The notes below the pieces were generated by a model. That model did no database searches. It saw only the letters and a program-made list of their open reading frames with translations, and was not told the origin of the DNA. From Codonopsis lanceolata (Eukaryota > Streptophyta > Magnoliopsida > Asterales > Campanulaceae): a stretch of DNA of 64,000 nt. Every line of letters begins with the position of its first letter. The first letter of the stretch is position 1. The position numbers and the translations under genes are program-made. The stretch spans positions 35,996,227 through 36,060,226 of the forward strand of contig CM028378.1 of assembly GCA_013146195.2 (NCBI GenBank), written 5' to 3'. This document shows positions 46,806-57,624 of the stretch, in pieces.

Positions 46806-48079
46806 GGCAAAAAGCATATTTGAGCCACTGTACTTTTTGAAAAATTGCAATTAGCCCACTGAGACGCCAAAATTTTCGGTGCGGCCACTGTACCAAACTT
46901 ATCTTGCATGTTAACCCAATTTTTGGATGGACGTTAAGTTTGGACGTTAACTTAGGTTAAATACCTATTTTGCCCTCATCACTAAGTGAGGGCTCATCCG
47001 TACCAATGGCTACTTCTTCGATTGAAAGTCTTTCTAATATTCTCCATCCAGACATAATCCAAACCGCCCAAACTTGACAACCCAGTTCTCCACGTCGTCG
47101 GTTCTACTTCCTCTGACCCACTTGTCTCCGACGTTCTCTCCACCTTCCCTTTCGGTTATCGATCACTCTACCATGACTCCTTCCCCATTCTCCATTCCAC
47201 TGATGAATCCTCTAATACGCACCCAGTTCACTATAATACACGTGTCACTCCAGAACTGATCTCTGCCGTCGATATACGCTACCAAGACAAGCTCGTTTAC
47301 TCCAAGGTTTAGTTAACCAACACCACCACCGAGTCCTTTCTATCTGCTCCACTATGTGTCGAATTTATCGAGCCGAACCTGACCGTTCGACCCGGATTTT
47401 CACGGGTAAACTTTGATGTGCAGGAGGTGGAGTTTCTTGCAGAGGTGGAAGAGAGTGTTACCTTAAACTGGATCTTAATCGACCCAATGGGGAAGCAGAC
47501 GGTAATTTCTCCAGCGTGAGGCCCATTTCCGTGAGAAGAGACTGCCTTCTTCACAACCCAATCGACTGCCTCCTTGATGGATATGAAGATGAACATTATA
47601 TATTGTAATTGATGAATATGATCCTTCTGAGTATGATTTATTCAAATCTGTTTTTGATTTTTTGGGTATGATTCTCTCTACAGGGTCTATAATGACTTTG
47701 CTCTCTTTCTCTCTCTATAGGCTTCATGTTCGTTCTTTTTAGTTTTTAAGATATTGTATTTTTGGAAAAGGATTGTGAATGCACTCAATTTCAGGATTCA
47801 AATCTGAGTTTGATTAAAGCATTTGAGGAATCGAAATGGATTGGCGCAAATGTTTTTTTATTTTCGTTTTAGATCTGACCACCGTAGAAGATGATAATGA
47901 TGAAGATGAGGGCAAAATGGGTATTTAACCTAAGTTAACGTCTAAACTTAACGTCCATCCAAAAGTTGGGTTAATATGCAAGATAAGTCTGGTACAGTGG
48001 CCGCACCGAAAATTTTGGCGTCTCAGTGGCCTAATTGCAACTTTTCGAAAAGTACAGTGGCCCAAATATGCGTTTTGCC
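46806..48079. mobile_element. Mutator-type element, 1274 bp, probable Pack-MULE
   Basis: Long TIRs of about 175 bp start GGCAAAAAGCATATTTGAG at the left and mirror as ...CAAATATGCGTTTTGCC at the right. They are bounded by a perfect 9-bp TSD, taaatgtta (46797-46805 and 48080-48088). Long TIRs plus a 9-bp TSD define Mutator-like elements. The body carries gene-like sequence but no MURA transposase. Confidence 0.93.
47060..47520 (+). pseudogene. Gene fragment carried by the Mutator-type element
   Basis: A single plus-strand frame reads about 150 codons with one internal TAG (near 47310). It contains NPVLHVVGSTSSDPLVSDVL, FGYRSLYHDSFPILHS, RVTPELISAVDIRYQDKLV, and then VEFIEPNLTVRPGFSRVNFD and LNWILIDPMGKQTVI before a TGA at 47518. 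GC content is above that of the flanks. I do not recognise the family. A minus-strand frame (47596-47309) is also open, but its sequence looks less protein-like. Captured host sequence is the likely origin. Confidence 0.55.
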
Positions 48080-48396
48080 TAAATGTTATAAACAATAGTT
48101 AATGTTGATGTATTCCAAGTCAATTTATTTATATATTTAATCTTTAATTTAATATTGCATTAAATGAAATTTGTTTAATGATGTTTTATTTTTGGAAAGA
48201 TGATTTATGCGGGAAATTACATAAAATAGCAGTGATATTCACTTTTGTCTTTATATATATATATAGAGACAACTATTTTTGGCCCTACATAAATTATTGA
48301 TATTTTAAAGTTGTGGGTACGAATGACTCAAAATTATCATATTCTATCGTTGATTGCAAAGAAGATCATAGATTATACCGTCTTAACCGTCGATAT

Positions 48397-49110
48397 TGAA
48401 GGGACTCGGCCCGAGACCACCTCGTCCTGAAACAAGCTGGGCCCACCTCCATCAGGCCATCATATGTACCGAGCTGGACAACTCGGTTCTGAATCAAGTG
48501 TGCCGAGAATTACACAAATACAGCTAAGCGTTCTTTCAACCTGTTTGCTTTCGGTCGACATCCGAGGGCTTTTCCCTTCTTCCACGAGCCCTCGTTTGAT
48601 CTCGCCTAGTGATTGCCTCGACGAGCTGTGAAGTCCACGGAGCAGTTGAAAGACTACAACTTCTGTCAAAGATCCTATCACACGCAACCTGGCCAATCGC
48701 CTACACAGATGTGTCTATTCAGTATGGCCCGACCATCAACGTCCAGACAGGGCGTCAGAGAACAATGATGATTTCTCCCTTATCCAATAAAATGAGTAAT
48801 GCATCATCACTGTCTTTACTCTTTAGGTATAAATAAGAGACATTCCCTACATTTATGCTTCAAGCCAATTTTTGATATCCTACTACACTTATCACACTTA
48901 CTCCGGTTGAACATATAACAATAATTGTTCTTTCTTGCATTAACTGCATACCATCCATCGGAAATCTCACTCTCATGCCGAAGGGTTTGAGTCGAGAACC
49001 CATGACTCCTTAACGACGTTTGTTCATCTTTGCTAGGTTACCAGCTTTCATTCCAATCAAGTATTCCACATCACCAGCTTTGCTTCCTACATGGACAATA
49101 CGACAATGTC
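48397..49110 (+). mobile_element. LTR-like fragment
   Basis: It starts TGAAGGGACTCGGCCCGAG and is richer in GC than its surroundings. A promoter-like GGTATAAATAAGAGAC lies at about 48828 with a CCAATAAAA upstream. No matching right border or TSD could be fixed, and no primer site follows. A truncated or solo LTR is the best guess. Confidence 0.45.
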
Positions 49111-49130
49111 ACCACAACTTTGGCGTGATC

Positions 49131-49321
49131 ATATATAATCAAGCATTTAGCGTGGGAGGCTATGTTTTGGATGAAAGAAGATCAAGGTTGAACATTGTTA
49201 ATTTAGAAAATCAATTTGTAAATGACAATCGGGTTAAAGCACAAAATAAAACACAAGATAAGGTAATTACTTTCGAGGAGGAGGAGGGCTTTAATGAAGA
49301 TATATTGACCAAGAGCGATTG
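49131..49321 (+). pseudogene. hAT transposase, C-terminal dimerisation remnant
   Basis: The frame reads NQAFSVGGYVLDERRSRLNI and ends FNEDILTKSD at a TGA. AFS-GGR-LDE-RSRL is the hAT C-terminal dimerisation motif. It stands about 9 kb downstream of the transposase core, on the same strand, just inside the right end of the 12-kb hAT. Confidence 0.82.
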
Positions 49322-49927
49322 AACTACGCCGATCCATGATGTAAGTTAATTGTAATTTTTATATTATAATTTTTTATTTATAGATTGTAAATTAGAATTT
49401 GTAGATTAGATTTTTTATTTATTAAACAATTCTAATTTAGAGGTAACGCTCATTTGGCTTTGGTTCATTCATTGTCTCCCTCTTTGTAATTTTTTTTTAT
49501 TATGATTAATAAAATTGACCAAGATACCGTCCCTATTTTTTTTATATAAATACTTTTGGTGTTATTACAAAGTTGAACTTTTTCATAAAAAATTACTTTT
49601 GTGAAGTTTAAAAAATTCAAAAAATATTGTATACAAAGGTTTATAGATGGCTTTTAAAAAAATTGAAAAAAAATGAACCCTAACATTTTTAAAAAGTAAT
49701 TATTAAAAAAACGATTTTGAACCGTGAGCCGAAGCAGACTCAACACTTCAAAACAGGAACCTTCACCCTCTGTTTGCTAGGACGGTTCAGGTTCACCATG
49801 TTTACATTTTTTGAACCGACGGTTCATGAAGTGGAATCGCCGGTTCAACCGTATGTGCACCACTAATTACGACTATGATTATTCTAATATCAGTGGAGAA
49901 TTAATGTCAATTATTAAAAAAAAAATA

Positions 49928-50185
49928 CCCCATCTGTCCCTAAATTATCATCCTCCTTTCTTTTTTCGTACGTCCCAAAATAATTGTCCACTTTGAAACA
50001 TACTTTTTTAGAACATGACTTTTACCACTTTTTCCTTACTTTTTCACTCTACTTTAATTATGGGCCACATATACATGGACATTAAAGAAAACTACACACT
50101 AAATCAATATAAATAATCAAGTCAATTACTTTTTCTTAAACTGTGCGCCGGGTCAACCCAGACGATTATTTAGGGACGGAGGGAG
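49928..50185. mobile_element. Stowaway-like MITE, 258 bp
   Basis: CCCCATCTGTCCCTAAATTAT and the mirrored AATTATTTAGGGACGGAGGGAG-type end lie between TA dinucleotides (49926-49927 and 50186-50187). Same family as 24967-25228 and 15480-15695. Confidence 0.87.
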
Positions 50186-50549
50186 TAACATATTAGGTTC
50201 AAACCGTATGTGCACCACTAATTAATGTCAATTTTTTGAACCGACTCTTTTCTTTCTTTCTTTTTGTTTTCCTTCGTTTTTATTTTTATTTTATTATTTT
50301 GAAAACTTTCATGATCCCCCTTACAAAACATTTGGGGAAGAAGCCCTAACTAAATGTATGTGCGATGTACATGGGTAATCTAATGGTATTTTTCCAATAA
50401 TATTCATCAAAATGACTAAGGCTATGAAGGACTCAATTATTATGAAAAACGAAATAACGGGCTAGTGTTGGAATCGGCTAGAGTTAAGAGACCAACAGTG
50501 TGATTAACCCTTGAGTCAATGAATAAGCAAGCATGTTGAGAAATCTTGC

Positions 50550-50911
50550 TATAAATACCAAGTTTTGGTGGACTTAAATATAAGCAAAAATCATCATATT
50601 AAACTCTACTCACAACTTTCAAAAAGTTTGGTACCAAAAATACCTCTTGTTAATTCTTTTGTTTTTCAAGATATGTGCACATTCCCTATACACAAAGAGT
50701 CACTAATTATAAAAGGAGCTATAATGAATTGATGACAATGAGTTAATATTGCATTAATTATCATTAGTTTTGAGTGAAATACTTAATTAAAGGTATTTTA
50801 GTAAGTATACTTTTGTTTTATATAAAATTAAGACAATTTAACTAATTTAACTTACTTTCTTAAACTGTGTGAAATCGATTAGTTTTGCTTATATATAGGT
50901 CCGAAGTAGTA
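50550..50911. mobile_element. MITE, second copy of the 34366-34748 family
   Basis: The interior matches 34420-34740 closely (ATTATAAAAGGAGCTATAATG, GAATTGATGACAATGAGTTA). The right end, GCTTATATATAGGTCCG, is kept; the left end has diverged. Confidence 0.72.
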
Positions 50912-51058
50912 TTATTGATACCAGTAGCTTTTACAATTTTCAAGGTCACTAATGTGAATGCCCAAGAATTTAGAGAATTTTTATCTAGTGAAAATCGAAC
51001 ATGAAACATTCCGCTAATGGATTTTTCTAAAACTACATACTCCATTTTCCCATAATAA

Positions 51059-52021
51059 GGCTCCGTTTGTTTCACGGAAAATCATTTTCAGAAAATGATT
51101 TCTGGAAAATGATTTCCAGAAAATCAAAAGATTTCATTTTCAGGTATTTGATAATTTTTTTGAAAATATGTCAGAAAACATTTACGAGTGTTTGGCAAAC
51201 ACACGGAAAATGTCACGGAAAAAAATATATGAACAAATACAAAAATAAAAATATAAAATAAACAATGTTTAGGATGTTCCTAGAAAATCAATAAGGACCA
51301 TCTTTTTTTTAATAAGGTCCATCTTTTTTTAATCTCACAATTACAAATAATTTTTTTTGATAATTGATATGAAAAAAAAACATTTTAAAATAGAAAATAG
51401 ATAATGTTTAGGATGTCCCTAGAAAATGTTACGGAAAACTATATATGAATAAATACCAAAAATATATTCTAATATTAATGCACATATTGAATATAAAATA
51501 GTGTTGAACTTTAAATAATTTTTCTTTAGTAACCTTCAATTTATCATTAGTGGTATCAAATCAATGTCTATCTTTTTTCAATCTCACAATTACAAATTTT
51601 TTTTTTTTATAATAGATATGAAAAAAAAAACGTTTTAAAATAGAAAATTGACAATGGTTATGATGTCCCTAAATAATATATGTGACACTAATTTTAAAAC
51701 GTAGTAAGCATTTATTAAAATTATAATTTTTAAATAGTATGCACAAACTTTATTTATGTTTCTAAACAATTTATTTGTTGAGTGAAAAATTGTGTATGTA
51801 AATAAATATGTGCAATTGTGAAAGGGGGCGGAGGGTGCCCGAACATTTGGAAAATGACTTACGGAAAATGAATTCGTAAGTCATTTTCTGGAAAAGAAAT
51901 CTTCATATTCCGTTGACTCGGAAAAATCTTTTACGTTGACTGCATTTTCCTAAGGTTACCAAACACCGGAAAATAAGGAAAACGTTTTCCGGAAGTCATT
52001 TTCCGTGAAACAAACGGAGCC
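51059..52021. mobile_element. PIF/Harbinger-type (Tourist-like) element, 963 bp
   Basis: TIRs GGCTCCGTTTGTTTCACGGA and TCCGTGAAACAAACGGAGCC are perfect over 20 bp and continue imperfectly. The TSD is TAA on both sides (51056-51058 and 52022-52024). A GG(C/G)...GTTTG start and a 3-bp TWA TSD are the PIF/Harbinger signature. The interior is AT-rich, contains two repeated blocks around AGGATGTCCCTA, and has no transposase. Confidence 0.93.
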
Positions 52022-52162
52022 TAAGAGTCTTTTAGGATGTCATTGACTTGTGAGTTTGTTGGTTGTGGATTTGAAGGGTAGTAAAAAAAAGTTTTAAATA
52101 GTCAAATAATCTCTTATAAATTCCCTTGGCCATAGAAAAACTATTAGCAAAACCATACTTGA

Positions 52163-52902
52163 TAGGGTGAGTTTGGTCGGATTCGATCCAGTTTTTGCAA
52201 CAACAAAAAAAATGGAACCAGATTAATAGTCTAGTTCTCAAAAGATTTAGAATTGGAACTAACACAATATATGTGAAAACCAATATTTTGATCCGGTTCA
52301 AAATCACCCCAAGATGTACAATAACTAGGACTGGACAAATACTACAGTTTTTAACTGTTTAATACAAACAAATAATAAAATCGTAAATTTCATAAAAAGA
52401 TTAAAAAATATTCAATAATAGTACATTAAAAAATTAAAACTATCGAAGTCATATGTTCACAACATAACAATCTGGTGGAAACAAAACTACAAAATTGAGT
52501 AAAAACAAAAAAAGTAGAACAAAATTGCTTAAGACATGAAGAACTCGAACGAAGCAACGAGTTAGGGTTTCGAAAGTTTTATTTGAACCGATGACACACT
52601 CTCTCTCTCTCTCTCTCTCTCCTTTGGCGGCAACAATGAAAATAACATTTCATACTTAGGGAGTTAGGTTAAAGTTATAAATTAATATATCTAATAATAT
52701 ATACATATATATAATATATTAATATATATTAACTACTTTATTAGGTTGGTTCGGTCCGATTCTATATTTTTTGGTTTGAAAATCAGGATTGATTCAAAAG
52801 GCTGATTCTATAGAATATCAGATCCAAGACCAAATAAAAGTGTTGGTGCGGCCCAGTTTTTATTAATTTAGTCTAGTTCTAAAAAACTCCTGCACACCCA
52901 TA
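52163..52902. mobile_element. Non-autonomous hAT element, 740 bp, diverged GGTCCGG family member
   Basis: It starts TAGGGTGAGTTTGGTCGG and ends CTCCTGCACACCCATA. The flanking octamers atacttga/gtacttgg match at 6 of 8. The layout equals 45572-46416 but the sequence is older. A (CT)n run lies near 52598-52621. Confidence 0.75.
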
Positions 52903-53108
52903 GTACTTGGCACCTCTTCATCATTAAATTGATAAATTCCCGCACTATCCCTGCATTGTTAAGAATCAAGAAAATCTATTAATGGAAAATAATTTCAATA
53001 AGTGAAACCTTAATCTTTATATCTTACTACCTCTAATATAAAATAAGCGTTGGTTTAGAATAATGCTTGTATAAAATAGAAAGTACATAGAATATTGACG
53101 AATAGACA

Positions 53109-54069
53109 TGTAAGTCTAGTTGGCAACAAATAAGGTTAGAGGGAGGTGAATAGCCTTTTAAAATTTTAAGGATTATTTTGAAAACTTTAAAACTCACAAC
53201 GGAAATAAGAAGTCTGTTAGCAGGCTTATACTTTGTCAGCCGGCTGATGAGGAAAGTTACTCTTGGTCAGCTTGCTGACAGTTTTAAGTAAGATGGAGTT
53301 TTTGCAAGATCACAAGTATAAGGAATGAACTGAAGTACAAATTATAAAACAACTAAATAAACAACTAAAAAAGATAGCACAAGCTGACAAAGTAAAGACA
53401 ATGTATTTAGAAGTGGTTCACAGTGAAAAATTGTTATGTTCACTACCAAGTTGGTTAAACTTGGATTTTTGAAATACACTAATATTATTAGTAATCTATT
53501 GATCACTAATGGATCAGTGTACAATAAAGACCGATGTGTTGGAGTATGATTGAAAATCAATTACACTCGTGGGACAATCAAAGATTCCTTAATGATTTGA
53601 AAAAAAGTAATGAACAAGAATGCAATGATTGTCTAAATTAAAACTAGGAGAGAATAAGAATTAAAGACTGGAGCTCTTCAAATAAATAATTGTTTGATAA
53701 TCGAATGAATGCTTCGGTATTGAATATTTTCTTCAAATGACCTTTATATAAGATTTCTTGAGCTTGGATCCGTTAGAGCCAATTTGAATTTTGAAAGATC
53801 CAAAGATTCAGAATGATATATTTACACAAGATCTTTAGGGATAGTGTGTATGAGATATAAGACATAAGATTTTTTCTAGCACAAACAAGGAAAATGTTAT
53901 AAATAACTTGTTTGAGTAAATAAGGAAATAATCCGTCTTTCAACATTTTAAAAGTGTCAGTCGATAACAATCTAAAGTTTCAGCCTACTGAATAAATCAA
54001 TTATTTAAAAACATGGATTACTAAGGTTGTATACTTAATGGTTTTAAGTAAATCGTGCATATTCCAACA
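53109..54069 (-). mobile_element. Probable solo LTR, 961 bp
   Basis: On the minus strand it starts TGTTGGAATATGCACG and ends ...GACTTACA, with flanks agaca/agacc (4 of 5). A promoter-like CTTATATAAAGGTC lies at about 53755-53742 on the minus strand. GTTAGAGGGAGGTGAATAGCC near 53135 is a phrase common in plant LTR-type repeats. No internal domain follows. Confidence 0.55.
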
Positions 54070-54584
54070 AGACCCTTATTAAGTACGCTCATTTTTGCAC
54101 TAAAGTAATTTAAAAGATAAATTAGAAGAAGGTAATTATTGGAAGAAAATAATCATGGTAAAGATAAGTCGTCAAATTATGTTCGACTAGAAAAAACATT
54201 TTTGTTATTTACCAAAAATGAAAATGTCTAATATACTTTTAAAAAGTAGTTTAAAATATTTAGATATAAAGATGAATAATTTAAACAACCAATTGAGTAG
54301 GTTAAACAACTAATGTGAGTTGTTTAAACGATTATGTAGTCGAGTAAACTACTCAAAAATAAAAATTAGTAGTTCAAATGACCAAATGATCAGTAGTTTA
54401 AACGACTAAAGTAAGCAATTTACATAACCAAGTAAGTAGTTTAACGGCAAAATAATAACTCGTACAAGCATGGTTGACCAAAATCTAATCGTTTAGCACT
54501 GTCTAATAAAATATTTAATGATAAAGATTAAGTGTATAATTCTTCAAAATCCAAATCATTTAGCATTGATAAAAACTTAAGTAA
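54070..54584. other. Unassigned spacer with short GTAGTTTAA(A/C)CGAC-type repeats
   Basis: Between about 54280 and 54440, words such as AGTAGTTTAAACGACTAA and GTTTAAACAACC recur at 25-40-bp spacing. No gene recognised. Confidence 0.45.
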
Positions 54585-54735
54585 GACGATCTAAGACGAT
54601 CTTATTGATATTTTTTGTAAGACGGATCTTCTTTATCCGACCTACCGTGTGCTGGTGGGTTTAGTCGTGAGAGTGAAGCTATGTCTTAAGAATTAAGGTC
54701 CGTAAAACCGTCTTACAGGAAACTTACTCTTTAGC
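54585..54735 (-). mobile_element. Small MITE, second copy of the 37398-37560 family
   Basis: Reverse-complement match to 37398-37560. The ends AAACTTAAGTAAGACGATCT and CCGTCTTACAGGAAACTTAC are roughly mirrored. Confidence 0.58.
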
Positions 54736-54841
54736 ATTTACTTACACGATTTTTTCTGAGATGAGATCTGTACCATAAATACACGAGCTGAATTCAGATT
54801 ATGGTCAAATTTCATTTAATGCATCAATATCACTAATTTAA

Positions 54842-55913
54842 TACTCACTTCATTCTGAGTAAAGAGTCTTCGTTTAAAAATGACATTTTTAGTAGTTCAT
54901 TAGTAAAAAAACGAGAAAAAAAACACTTTTATATCTATATATATATAAAAGTTAGGTAGTCTAAAAGAGGTAAAATCCCGCCAAAATGCACTTGCTAAAA
55001 AAGAAAAATCATCTTTAAGTATTAGTAGTAGTTAGCATGCATTGGGAACACAAATCTGATTAATTGATTACACAATTCTCAAGATTTATTGAAAATGTGC
55101 AAATATGCATATGTTATAGAAAATACCAAGTTTCTATGTAGTAGTATTTAATATTGGTAGTCACCCATGTGAAAATATGTTAATACAAATCTCTTTTGGT
55201 ACATACTTAATTTACTGATTAATTAAAATGAACAAATAACACTGGAATAAGAACAAATGTGCTATAAAAAACATATTCATTGAATACTTGTGATTACAAA
55301 ATAAAATATAATCACAATTAATTATAAAAAGTTTGCTATGAAAATCTTCATATATGACTTATCTGTATTTGAAACTTTTGTGTCTCTTTCATCGTATCCG
55401 AAATTATAATATCAAAACAAAATTTATTTTTGCAAGTAACCACAATTAATTATAACTTATTGATAAATCATATGAATATATACGATTAAATCATAGTAGT
55501 AGATACCAACCACAAATTTCAAATATTTAATAAATTTATATGTTATATAGAGAAGAATATACATCTAAATTACTATTTATATTACTTAAGATCCTAAATT
55601 TTAATAACAAAAAATATTAATTATTAAACTCTATAAAATTATGAACGAGAAAATGATTTAAACAATTCATAAAATATTTGATTAAATGATATCAATTATA
55701 CCGATATAAGTTGTTTCATTCATCATGTTTTTTCTTTATTTTTTTTATTTTGTTTATTATCTTCATTTTATTTGTGTATAATTTAATTAAAAGAGATATA
55801 TGCGCGTGCGTTTAACGCACGGGTGTAAAACTAGTTAATTTTTGAAAGCGGACACTTTAAGTGAAATATCTCAAAATAAAATAATAAATTATTTACCCAA
55901 AACGAAAGAAATA
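54842..55913. mobile_element. Stowaway-like MITE split by a Helitron
   Basis: Left half TACTCACTTCATTCTGAGTA... ends at 54933. Right half TTAATTTTTGAAAGCGGACA...ACGAAAGAAATA begins at 55835. Together they rebuild a ~170-bp relative of 18617-18860 and 37981-38161 (AAGAGTC, AAGTGAAATATCTCAAAATA). Confidence 0.75.
54934..55834 (+). mobile_element. Non-autonomous Helitron, 901 bp
   Basis: The 5' end TCTATATATATATATAAAAG follows an A (54933). The 3' end has a 6-bp-stem hairpin, CGTGCG-TTTAA-CGCACG (55805-55821), then GGTGTAAAA and CTAG, followed by T (55835). TC start, hairpin, CTAG end and insertion between A and T, without a TSD, are the Helitron criteria. There is no Rep/helicase. Confidence 0.92.
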
Positions 55914-56229
55914 TTTCATTTGTTCCAAATAATCCACGTTTGAAAAGTGTAAGGTGTATAAGTAGTAATAAAATTTATCATAAATACGGAAATATTTGAG
56001 AATAGCCAAGATGTTTATATTTATTTTGTTTCATTTAAAGAATGCACGTTTGATAAGTCCAACAATTAAAGTTCATACTAATTTCATTGGAGTTAATCAT
56101 AATTATAAAATTAAAGTAGTTAAACACAACCAATATGCTTGAAACATAAATAGAGTGTAAAGATGAAAAGTAAAACTATTTAAAGAAAACATCTCAAAAT
56201 AAAATAATTGTGACATAAGGGAGGGAGTA
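55914..56229. mobile_element. Stowaway-like MITE, diverged
   Basis: It starts TTTCATTTGTTCCAAATAATC directly after the split MITE and ends ACATAAGGGAGGGAGTA. Subterminal ATCTCAAAATAAAATAATTG relates it to the same family. Confidence 0.55.
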
Positions 56230-56353
56230 TACTTTAGTAAAATATCGCAAAATAAAATAGGAAAGAAACGGATACGCTTTTTCTACAATAAATTAGCAAC
56301 AGTTCAGTACTTATTAATATGGCTCTCTCTAGTCTGAAGTCTCTAGTATTTAA

Positions 56354-56583
56354 TAGGGGTGAACAGAAGTTTTCTAGAACCGGACCGGACCAATGGAACC
56401 GGACCAGACCAGTCAAAAATGGACCGGACCAATACTTTGGATTGGTCCTGGATCTGAATTTTTACAGAACCGGACAATTGGATCGGTCCCCGATTCCATA
56501 AACCAAAAACGCAAAACCGGACTGAACCGGACCAATGTGTATTTATTATTATTTTATTATATATAATATACTAATATAGTATA

Positions 56584-56657
<74 letters not shown>

Positions 56658-57400
56658 GATAAGAAGATAATAAAAGGGATACAACTTACGACCTAAAGAA
56701 AATATATAATAAAAGGGATATAAAAGGGATACAACTTACAACCTAAAGAAAAAATATATAATAAAAAGGATACAATTTACGACCTAAAGAAAATATATAA
56801 TAAAAGGGATACAATTTACGACCTAAAGAAAATATATAATAATTTGATTCAATATTCAACCAAGTTTCCTTATTTGATTAAAGAGAAAATAGGAGGGAAA
56901 ACATTGTTCTTCCCTATTAATTAATTTTCTGCCTCTTTTTGTGATTCCAAACATTATTAGTTTGAAGGAGTGTTACCTGTAAATTAATTAAATTAACCAT
57001 AAGGGGATCGGAGAGGAAGATGACTTGCAATAAATTTCCTTACAACTTTCTTTTTCATTTCTCTTTATTAATTTGGAAGTAATGATTTTTACCTTTAGTT
57101 TATTTTCACAAGAACAACGAACCCAACAAAATGTTGTATGAAGGAAGAACATGATTTGATTATTGATCATTGTTTTTTTATAAAATCTAGTTATCCTCTT
57201 GATCAAAGATACACATCGTATTGGTCCGGTCCTGGTTCTCGTACGTCTTCAATTGGTTCTGGACCGGACCAATGTATTGGTTCTCAGACATATTGGGTTG
57301 GTCCTGGTTCTATATTTTTTAAGAACCGGACTATTGGTCTGATCCTGATTCTCTTAGTTTTTTCAAAAAAATGGACCGAATCGGACCAAGCTCACCCCTA
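56354..57400. mobile_element. Non-autonomous hAT element, 1047 bp, GGTCCGGTCC family
   Basis: Ends TAGGGGTGAAC and GCTCACCCCTA are flanked by a perfect 8-bp TSD, gtatttaa (56346-56353 and 57401-57408). It is the reverse complement of 45572-46416 over most of its length, with a longer TA run (about 56589-56653) and extra minisatellite units. Confidence 0.95.
56669..56840. repeat. Four ~43-bp minisatellite units inside the hAT element
   Basis: AAAAGGGATACAACTTACGA followed by CCTAAAGAAAATATATAAT recurs four times with small changes. The sister element at 45572 has one unit (about 46120-46165, inverted). Confidence 0.85.
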
Positions 57401-57624
57401 GTATTTAATATGCAAGTGGAACCATGCATACTGAATTACTTAATCCTATCCAAACTATTTCCGTATTTGGATTACCTCACCAACAAGGCAACAATTAACA
57501 TAAATAATATCCCTATAGCTCTTCAAACAATTTCTTATTTAGTCATACCTCGATCACTAACAATATTAAATAATTGATTTAATATGCATTACCTTGTGCA
57601 CCAATTGAAGATCTATTTCAAGTT

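Larger units (their letters stand above)
37738..49865 (+). mobile_element. Autonomous-type hAT transposon broken by nested insertions, 12.1 kb
   Basis: The outer ends TAGTGAT... and ...GTGCACCACTA are flanked by a perfect 8-bp repeat, attacgac (37730-37737 and 49866-49873). Both subterminal zones are rich in GAACCG/CGGTTC words. Transposase pieces occur in correct order on the plus strand: N-terminal part near 38620-38979, core at 39842-40345, dimerisation C-terminus at 49131-49321. The rest is explained by a Stowaway MITE, a solo LTR, a LINE, two hAT MITEs, a Pack-MULE and LTR-like sequence. The inverted ends agree over only about 7 bp with one mismatch, so the boundary rests mainly on the TSD plus the domain order. 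Confidence 0.75.

Noticed and set aside
47309..47596. 95-codon minus-strand frame inside the Pack-MULE
   Set aside because: Opposite to a longer, more protein-like plus-strand frame; treated as its shadow, although the captured gene is unidentified.
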